Both the position numbers and the translations under genes were made by a program. Below the pieces are notes generated by a model that did not search any database, was not told where the DNA came from, and saw only the letters and a list, made by a program, of their open reading frames with translations. From contig CAYSMF010000002.1 in NCBI GenBank assembly GCA_964432155.1, positions 62,001 to 126,000 on the forward strand: a DNA stretch of 64,000 nt, given 5' to 3'. Of the stretch, positions 58,881-64,000 are shown piece after piece (the stretch's first letter is position 1; each line of letters begins with the position of its first letter). The DNA is from UBA10438 sp964432155 (lineage in GTDB: Bacteria > Bacteroidota > Ignavibacteria > Kapaibacteriales > Kapaibacteriaceae).

Positions 58881-59810
58881 TCATGTGGATGTTTCATGGC
58901 GCTCCTGAAACCAGGCAACGGTCGTGGAAATTCCTTCTTCCAGGGGTACAATCGGACGCCAGCCGGTGCGAGCCGTGAAGGCATCGTGTGAACCACGCGT
59001 CTTGGCTGGATCCCCTGCCTTAGCCGGTCCGTGGTGCACAGTACACTCCGTGCCGAGCGCCGAACGCAGATTACCCACCACGTCGAGCACACTCGCTGCG
59101 GAATTTGCACAGATGTGATAGGTGCCTTGGACGTGTTGTTCGAACGCAATCAGATTTGCTAGGGCCACATCGCTAACGTGGATGTAGTCGCGTTCCTGAA
59201 GACCGTCACCATGGATCGTAGGGGTCTGCCCTGCGAGAAACTTCTCGAGAAAGATGGCAATCACACCAGATTCGCCGTGCGGATTCTGGCGCGGACCATA
59301 AACGTTGGTATATCGGAGCGTGGTGATGCTCATACCGTGTGCTAACCGCTCATACTCGGCATAGAGTTCCATTGCGCGCTTCGACACGCCATAGGGGGCA
59401 ATCGGTTGCACCGGATGGTCTTCGGCCGCAGGGATGTGCACAAACTCACCCAAGACCGCTGTCGAGGATGCAAGCGTGAGATGCTTCACACCGGAACGTC
59501 GCGCACCGTCGAGGACGCGAATTGATCCGAGGATGTTCACGGTTGCATCATGAACAGGTTTGTCGACACTTACGCGCAGCTCCATGTGTGCTGCGTGATG
59601 ATTGATGTGATCAAACTTCTCGTCGAGCAAGAAGCTCGTGAATGCATCCGTTGTGATGTCCATCTCGACAAAGCGAGCCCCCTGAGGAACGTTCTCACGC
59701 CGTCCCATCGAGAGATTGTCGACAATCACGACGTCTTCCCCTGCTGCGAGGAAGGCATCTGCTACGTGCGATCCGATAAATCCGGCGCCACCAGTGACGA
59801 GAACTTTCAT
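58881..59810 (-). CDS. NAD-dependent nucleotide-sugar epimerase/dehydratase (extended SDR)
   Basis: 309-residue extended short-chain dehydrogenase of the GalE/WbpP type acting on a UDP- or similar nucleotide sugar. The NAD site is GGAGFIGSHV (residues 7-16), the catalytic triad region is LASSTAVLG (Ser115-Thr117) with Tyr140 and Lys144 in PYGVSK, and RYTNVYGPRQNPHGESGVIA with ERDYIHVSDVALANL are typical of UDP-glucose 4-epimerases. The precise sugar cannot be deduced. Its ATG overlaps the purD stop (ATGA), an unexpected pairing with purine synthesis. Confidence 0.9.
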   Translation of the reverse strand: MKVLVTGGAGFIGSHVADAFLAAGEDVVIVDNLSMGRRENVPQGARFVEMDITTDAFTSFLLDEKFDHINHHAAHMELRVSVDKPVHDATVNILGSIRVLDGARRSGVKHLTLASSTAVLGEFVHIPAAEDHPVQPIAPYGVSKRAMELYAEYERLAHGMSITTLRYTNVYGPRQNPHGESGVIAIFLEKFLAGQTPTIHGDGLQERDYIHVSDVALANLIAFEQHVQGTYHICANSAASVLDVVGNLRSALGTECTVHHGPAKAGDPAKTRGSHDAFTARTGWRPIVPLEEGISTTVAWFQERHETST

Positions 59811-61075
59811 AGGGCCTTTGCCGCGATGTCTCTGCGGTACACCTTTCCGTCAAATGCAATCTTGTCCACGGCACCGTAGGCACGTGCAACAGCGTCAGCC
59901 AGCGAGTCGCCAACAGCAGTTACGCCGAGCACACGTCCACCACTGGTGCGAAGCTCGCCATCAACCTCTGCAGTTCCGGCATGGTATACCGTTACGTGAG
60001 GATCTGTCTCGGCCAGATCAATGCCGGTGATGGGAAGCCCCTTCGCATACGCGTCGGGATAGCCCTTGGATGCAAGCACGATGTTGCATGCATATCCGAT
60101 ATGTGTTGAACGCACCGTCGATGCATCGAGCGAACCACGCGCAGCCGACGCAAAGAGTGCGGCCACATCTGCATCAAGCACGCTCAGAACAGCCTGCGTT
60201 TCGGGATCACCAAATCGTACGTTGAACTCAACGACGTTGACATCATCACCGTCGATCATGAGTCCGCAGAAGAGACACCCAACAAATGGTGCACCTTCGT
60301 CATGCATGCCATCGAGCAAGGGGCGCACAATGCGCTGCCGAATCGTTTCAAGATGTGAGGCTGTCACGAGTGGTGCCGGTGCGTATGCGCCCATGCCACC
60401 AGTGTTCTTTCCTGTGTCTCCCTCGCCGATGCGCTTGTGATCTTGCGCGGGCGCAAGCGTGAGCATATCACGACCATCACAGATTGCAAACACACTGGCT
60501 TCCTGACCAGAGAGAAACCCTTCGATGACGATGCCGTCGTCGCCAAACACGCCGTCGTACATCATGTCGATGGCTTCAAGCGCTTCGTTGTGCGTTGTTG
60601 CTACAACAACCCCTTTGCCAGCTGCGAGTCCGTCGTACTTGATCACAACGGGAAGCGCATGCGCTTCGGCATACGCACGAGCATCTGCATGCTGTGCCGC
60701 GGTAAAGCGCCGGTATGGCGCTGTGGGAATATGATGCCGCGCCATGAAGTCCTTCGAAAAACCTTTCGACGACTCAAGCTGTGCGGCTGCCTGGGACGGA
60801 CCAAACACGTCGATGTTCTCTTCGCGAAGTGCGTCTGCCAATCCCTCGGCAAGGGGCTGCTCTGGTCCAATCACGACCAACGTGACGTTGTTCTTGAGAC
60901 AGAACTTGGCTACGGCAAGGTGATCCGACGCATTGAGCTGGACGCATTCAGCGTCGCGTGCAATGCCGGGATTCCCCGGTGCAACCCACAGCTTCTCACA
61001 CGATGTCGAGCGAAGCAGTGCGACAGAGAGCGCATGCTCGCGTCCGCCCGATCCAATCAGAAGTATTCGTTCCAT
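59807..61075 (-). CDS. purD: Phosphoribosylamine-glycine ligase (GARS)
   Basis: 422-residue ATP-grasp enzyme for the second step of de novo purine synthesis. The start at 61075 gives MERILLIGSGGREHALSVAL, the standard GARS N-terminus; the frame upstream to 61174 crosses the promoter. ATP-grasp and substrate motifs: GPEQPLAEGLADAL, FGPSQAAAQLESSKGFSKDF, VIKYDGLAAGKGVVV, GVFGDDGIVIEGFLSGQE, KNTGGMGAYAPAPLV, and EFNVRFGDPETQAVL. It overlaps the downstream epimerase by 4 bp. The minus-7 box TAACTTTG ends 5 nt before the ATG. Confidence 0.97.
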   Translation of the reverse strand: MERILLIGSGGREHALSVALLRSTSCEKLWVAPGNPGIARDAECVQLNASDHLAVAKFCLKNNVTLVVIGPEQPLAEGLADALREENIDVFGPSQAAAQLESSKGFSKDFMARHHIPTAPYRRFTAAQHADARAYAEAHALPVVIKYDGLAAGKGVVVATTHNEALEAIDMMYDGVFGDDGIVIEGFLSGQEASVFAICDGRDMLTLAPAQDHKRIGEGDTGKNTGGMGAYAPAPLVTASHLETIRQRIVRPLLDGMHDEGAPFVGCLFCGLMIDGDDVNVVEFNVRFGDPETQAVLSVLDADVAALFASAARGSLDASTVRSTHIGYACNIVLASKGYPDAYAKGLPITGIDLAETDPHVTVYHAGTAEVDGELRTSGGRVLGVTAVGDSLADAVARAYGAVDKIAFDGKVYRRDIAAKAL

Positions 61076-61080
61076 TCCTG

Positions 61081-61088
61081 CAAAGTTA
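61081..61088 (-). promoter_or_regulatory. TAnnTTTG minus-7 box abutting purD
   Basis: TAACTTTG on the minus strand, separated from the purD ATG only by CAGGA. If it is a functional minus-7 element the transcript would begin at or within a few bases of the start codon. Confidence 0.5.
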
Positions 61089-61109
61089 CGGCGCAGGTGG
61101 CAGATCGCC

Positions 61110-61442
61110 TTATAAATGGCGGATGCGCAAGGAGATGATGTTTTCGATGAGCAACTGTGATACTTGCCGATCAAGAGGCAGATGAATTGTTGCCTTCCTC
61201 ACGGAGTAACCGTCCAACATCGTTCCTAACTCCGCAATGACACGAGAACCCGGATAAATAGAACAACAATGCCGTGCTTTTCCTATGTGGAAGAGCACGG
61301 CATTCTGGAAACGAAATGTTGGCATGCCGTAGGAGATACACTCCTCAACGGTCGGCAGACATTGATGCACAATCGTTCGGATCTCAGTGAGGATCACTGC
61401 ATGCTGTTGTTGGCACGCGCCGATATATGCATCTACGGTCAT
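61110..61442 (-). CDS. DUF1801 (YdhG-like) protein
   Basis: 110-residue small cytoplasmic protein of the DUF1801/YdhG_co family, beginning VDAYIGACQQQHAVILTEIR with the conserved EECISYGMPTFRF, then FHIGKARHCCSIYPGS and VRKATIHLPLDRQVSQLLIE. The biochemical role of this family is not established. Its ATG shares one base with the stop of the DUF3127 gene (TGATG), so it is translationally coupled to an SSB-like protein. The 34-bp gap to purD's start holds the purD promoter box. Confidence 0.8.
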   Translation of the reverse strand: MTVDAYIGACQQQHAVILTEIRTIVHQCLPTVEECISYGMPTFRFQNAVLFHIGKARHCCSIYPGSRVIAELGTMLDGYSVRKATIHLPLDRQVSQLLIENIISLRIRHL

Positions 61443-61816
61443 CAGAATGGAACGTCGTCGAAGTCGTCCTTGGCACCTGACTGTGCAGGAGAAATCTGGC
61501 TGTAGTCTGTTGATGCAGGAGCTGCTGCTGATGCACCTTCAATACGCCACGCTTCAAGGTTTGTGTAATACACTGTTTGACCTTCACGGTTCTGGAACGG
61601 ACGTCCGCGGAGGTTAAAGAGGACCTTGACTTGCTGACCGACCTTCATTGCATCAAGCAGCGCACAGCGGTCTTGCGTTACTTGAAACTTGATGTGCTGC
61701 GGGTAATTACCGTCAGCAATTTCAAGAACGAAATCGCGCTTCTTGAATGTGTCCTTCACCTGCTGGGTGTCCATGATTGCAGCGAGCGTGCCGACTGCTT
61801 CGTATGAGTTTGCCAT
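61442..61816 (-). CDS. DUF3127 OB-fold-like protein with SSB-type acidic tip
   Basis: 124-residue DUF3127 family member, common in Bacteroidota. The body reads as an OB-fold: VGTLAAIMDTQQVKDTFKKR, DFVLEIADGNYPQHIKFQVT, VGQQVKVLFNLRGRPF and YYTNLEAWRIEG. After an Ala/Ser-rich linker the C-terminus is GAKDDFDDVPF, closely matching the acidic-Pro-Phe tip by which SSB recruits repair and replication proteins. That suggests a single-stranded nucleic-acid-binding role, by analogy only. A good Shine-Dalgarno (AAGGA, 7 nt before the ATG) is present. It lies 25 bp after alaS and is coupled to DUF1801. Confidence 0.85.
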   Translation of the reverse strand: MANSYEAVGTLAAIMDTQQVKDTFKKRDFVLEIADGNYPQHIKFQVTQDRCALLDAMKVGQQVKVLFNLRGRPFQNREGQTVYYTNLEAWRIEGASAAAPASTDYSQISPAQSGAKDDFDDVPF

Positions 61817-61841
61817 TGTGTGTGTTCCTTCGGAGGATCGA

Positions 61842-64000
61842 TTATTGAATCATTGTCGGGAATTGTGCCAGCACGTCGGTGAGCTTCGCAACGTCTCGAC
61901 CGCCAGCGGTCGCAAGATGCGCCTTTCCGCCGCCACCGCCACCGAGAAGTTTTGCAACGGCACCAACGAGCTTTCCTGCACTGTGTGTTTGAGTGAGGTC
62001 ATCCGTGACAACACACACGAGCTGGACTTTCTCGTCAACCACCGCGGCAAGGAGTCCGATGCCCTGTGTGGCGAGTCCTGAACGCAGCGCATCGCCCAAC
62101 TCCTTGAGCTGATCGCTGTCTGCTACGTCGACGGTTCCGACGGCAACCTTGATGTCGCCAACGGTTGTTGCGGCATTGATGATGTTCGGGATGAGCGACT
62201 TCAGCTCGCCTGTTTTGAGCGATGCAAGTTCACGCTCCAGCTGCTTGATGCGCTCAAGATGCTTTGCCATCTCGTCCGCCGTGGCAAGACGCTGCAGCTC
62301 ACGATTGTGAATCCATTGCGGAATGCTCCGTCCGGCAATCGCTTCGATACGGCGTACGCCGCTTGCGACACTTGACTCGGAGAGAATCTTGAACATTCCA
62401 ATTTCGCTTGTGTTCCGCACGTGTGTTCCACCGCAGAACTCTACCGAGAAGGTCTCGTCGATAAACACCACGCGAACACTGTCGCCATACTTATCGCCGA
62501 AGAACATCTTTACACCGGGAACAGTGCGCGCTTTCGCAATGGGGAGTTCTTCTGTGACAACGTCGATTGACGCGAAAATCTTCTCATTGACCATGTCTTC
62601 AACGGCTTGCAACTCGTCGGGACGCAGACGTTCGAAGTGCGCAAAGTCGAATCGCAAATACTCTGGATTGACCAACGAGCCCGACTGCTGCACGTGCGTT
62701 CCGAGAACGCGACGCAATGCTTCATGCAACAGGTGCGTTACCGAATGTTCGCGTTCGATGTCGCGACGACGCTCACGGTCGACAACGGCAAGCACGCTAT
62801 CACCGGGTGCAATGTCAAGGGGCTGCTCGCAGATGTGGATGATGGCATCCCCCACCTTACGAACTTCTTCGACGCGCACCGACTGTCCGCCCACGGTAAT
62901 CACACCCGTATCGCCCATCTGTCCGCCCATCTCGACGTAGAACGGCGTCTTGGCCAGCACGACCGATGTTCCGTCGACGTACAGCACATCAGATGTTACC
63001 TGCGTGGATGTATAGCCAACGAATTCCGAAGCGTGATCGATCGTTGATGTACGTGCTTCTTGTGCATGACTCTTCCGTGCTGCACGAGAGCGCTCACGTT
63101 GCTGTTGCAGCAGCGTAGTGTAGCCTTCTTCATCAACCTGCAAGCCACGCTCACGGGCAATCAATTGCGTGAGGTCGAGTGGAAATCCGAATGTGTCGTA
63201 CAACTCAAATGCATCAGCACCACGCACAACACCGTTTGGTGTATCGAGTGCGTCGAAGCGTTGCAAACCACGGTCGAGTGTTGCGAGGAACGACTCTTCT
63301 TCCGCACGAATAATGCGCTCGATGATGTCACGACGTTCAACGAGTTCCGGGAACACATCGCCCATCGTCTCACACAGGATGCCAACGTGCTTCCAGAGCA
63401 CCGGTTCGGTGAGACCAAGGTTGCGTGCATAGCGCGCAGCACGACGCAGAATACGACGCAGCACATAGCCACGTCCTTCATTACCAGGATGTGCACCGTC
63501 GGCAATCGCAAACGACAATGTGCGGATGTGATCTGCGATCACACGCATCGCTACGCCATCAGGATTATCAAGTTCAGGACGATAGGAACGTCCGCAGAGA
63601 TCTTCCGTGAAGGCAATGATTGGCTGGAATACATCTGTATCGTAGTTCGAATCCTTCTGCTGCATCACGGCGCACAGACGTTCGAAGCCCATGCCTGTAT
63701 CGACGTGCGTTGATGGCAGATTCTCAAGTTCACCCGTTGCCGTACGGTTGTACTGGATGAACACGTTGTTCCAGATTTCAATCACCTCTGGCACACCGGC
63801 ATTCACGAGCGGACCTCCCGAGAGGTCCGGCGTGCGATCGAAGTGAATCTCCGTGCACGGTCCACATGGCCCCGTGTCACCCATCTCCCAGAAGTTGTCC
63901 TTCTCGTCGAAGCGATGGATGTGTGTCTCAGGCAGGTACGCCTTCCAGATTTCGTATGCCTCGTCATCGGTGCGATACACCGTAGCGTGGAGGCGCTCCT
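61842..64000 (-). CDS. alaS: Alanyl-tRNA synthetase (5' end outside window)
   Basis: C-terminal 719 or so residues of class II alanyl-tRNA synthetase; the frame remains open to the window edge (ERLHATVYRTDDEAYEIW), so roughly 150 N-terminal residues with motif 1 and part of the catalytic core are missing. Present: the C-terminal part of the catalytic domain (FWEMGDTGPCGPCTEIHFDR, THVDTGMGFERL), the tRNA recognition domain, and the editing domain with its zinc histidines and Cys (HSVTHLLHEALR; CGGTHV), and the C-Ala domain ending in GGGGGGKAHLATAGGRD. The editing site that clears Ser- and Gly-tRNA(Ala) appears intact. It is upstream of the DUF3127 gene. Confidence 0.97.
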   Translation of the reverse strand, partial: ERLHATVYRTDDEAYEIWKAYLPETHIHRFDEKDNFWEMGDTGPCGPCTEIHFDRTPDLSGGPLVNAGVPEVIEIWNNVFIQYNRTATGELENLPSTHVDTGMGFERLCAVMQQKDSNYDTDVFQPIIAFTEDLCGRSYRPELDNPDGVAMRVIADHIRTLSFAIADGAHPGNEGRGYVLRRILRRAARYARNLGLTEPVLWKHVGILCETMGDVFPELVERRDIIERIIRAEEESFLATLDRGLQRFDALDTPNGVVRGADAFELYDTFGFPLDLTQLIARERGLQVDEEGYTTLLQQQRERSRAARKSHAQEARTSTIDHASEFVGYTSTQVTSDVLYVDGTSVVLAKTPFYVEMGGQMGDTGVITVGGQSVRVEEVRKVGDAIIHICEQPLDIAPGDSVLAVVDRERRRDIEREHSVTHLLHEALRRVLGTHVQQSGSLVNPEYLRFDFAHFERLRPDELQAVEDMVNEKIFASIDVVTEELPIAKARTVPGVKMFFGDKYGDSVRVVFIDETFSVEFCGGTHVRNTSEIGMFKILSESSVASGVRRIEAIAGRSIPQWIHNRELQRLATADEMAKHLERIKQLERELASLKTGELKSLIPNIINAATTVGDIKVAVGTVDVADSDQLKELGDALRSGLATQGIGLLAAVVDEKVQLVCVVTDDLTQTHSAGKLVGAVAKLLGGGGGGKAHLATAGGRDVAKLTDVLAQFPTMIQ

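Noticed and set aside
58796..59149. 118-residue upstream extension of the cytochrome c frame
   Set aside because: It overlaps the epimerase gene and the promoter, and moves the lipoprotein signal peptide to the middle of the protein.

Overview
This 64 kb window is a piece of chromosome from a free-living, aerobically respiring bacterium of the Bacteroidota/Chlorobiota assemblage. A Kapabacteria- or Ignavibacteria-like lineage would fit, but that placement is an inference. The evidence is a type IX secretion core (PorU, PorV) with a cargo protein carrying a C-terminal sorting domain, a complete alternative complex III (ActA-F) beside an A2-type (YSHP) haem-copper oxidase, a DUF3127 protein with an SSB-like acidic tip, and repeated TAnnTTTG promoter elements of the Bacteroidota type. 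I count 55 protein genes (two cut by the window edges) and one tRNA. I see no insertion sequence, prophage, plasmid gene or CRISPR array. Forty-four of the 55 CDS, including rplS, alaS and the whole respiratory cluster, are on the minus strand, so minus is probably the leading strand here.

Layout. 1-12.7 kb: the 3' part of uvrB; two convergent glycosyltransferases; a divergent, tightly overlapping plus-strand operon (methyltransferase, Wzz-like chain-length protein, Wzy/ligase-like membrane protein, penicillin-binding protein 2, orphan solute-binding lipoprotein); an SRPBCC/NUDIX pair; and truA-msrB. 12.8-22.5 kb: a seven-gene minus-strand efflux operon, tolC-tetR-adaptor-permease-ATPase-adaptor-RND pump, with four ATGA stop/start overlaps and two tandem TGAC-N5-GTCA palindromes upstream of tolC. 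22.6-27.2 kb: a fused alpha-keto-acid dehydrogenase E1, a UvrD-like helicase and a HAD phosphatase. 27.2-29.7 kb: a T9SS cargo protein and glyA. 29.7-35.4 kb: cinA-tsaD, rplS, P5C dehydrogenase with a coupled secreted protein, and a DedA protein. 35.5-40.8 kb: porV, porU and tRNA-Gly(GCC), followed by an intergenic region with two perfect DnaA boxes. 41.0-43.1 kb: lpd-lipB, which fits the E1 gene functionally.

43.2-58.8 kb: a 16-gene respiratory cluster. In transcription order it is a lipoprotein cytochrome c, CoxB, CoxA, CtaA, CtaB, CoxC, CoxD, SCO, DUF420, an 80-residue CPACK-motif membrane protein, then ActA, B, C, D, E and F. It encodes quinol oxidation by alternative complex III, a tethered cytochrome, the terminal oxidase, haem A synthesis and copper insertion. 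An internal promoter candidate upstream of actA and a terminator after actF suggest two nested transcription units. 58.9-64 kb: an epimerase overlapping purD, a DUF3127-DUF1801 pair, and the 3' part of alaS.

Regulation read from sequence: minus-7 boxes of the TAnnTTTG type occur upstream of wzz, E1, the T9SS cargo gene, rplS, porV, tRNA-Gly, lpd, actA, the cytochrome c/cox operon and purD. The tRNA promoter also has a TTTG box 20 bp upstream. At E1 and purD the box ends only 4-5 nt before the ATG, which suggests leaderless transcripts. Strong intrinsic terminators follow the RND gene, rplS, porV/dedA (convergent), tRNA-Gly and actF.
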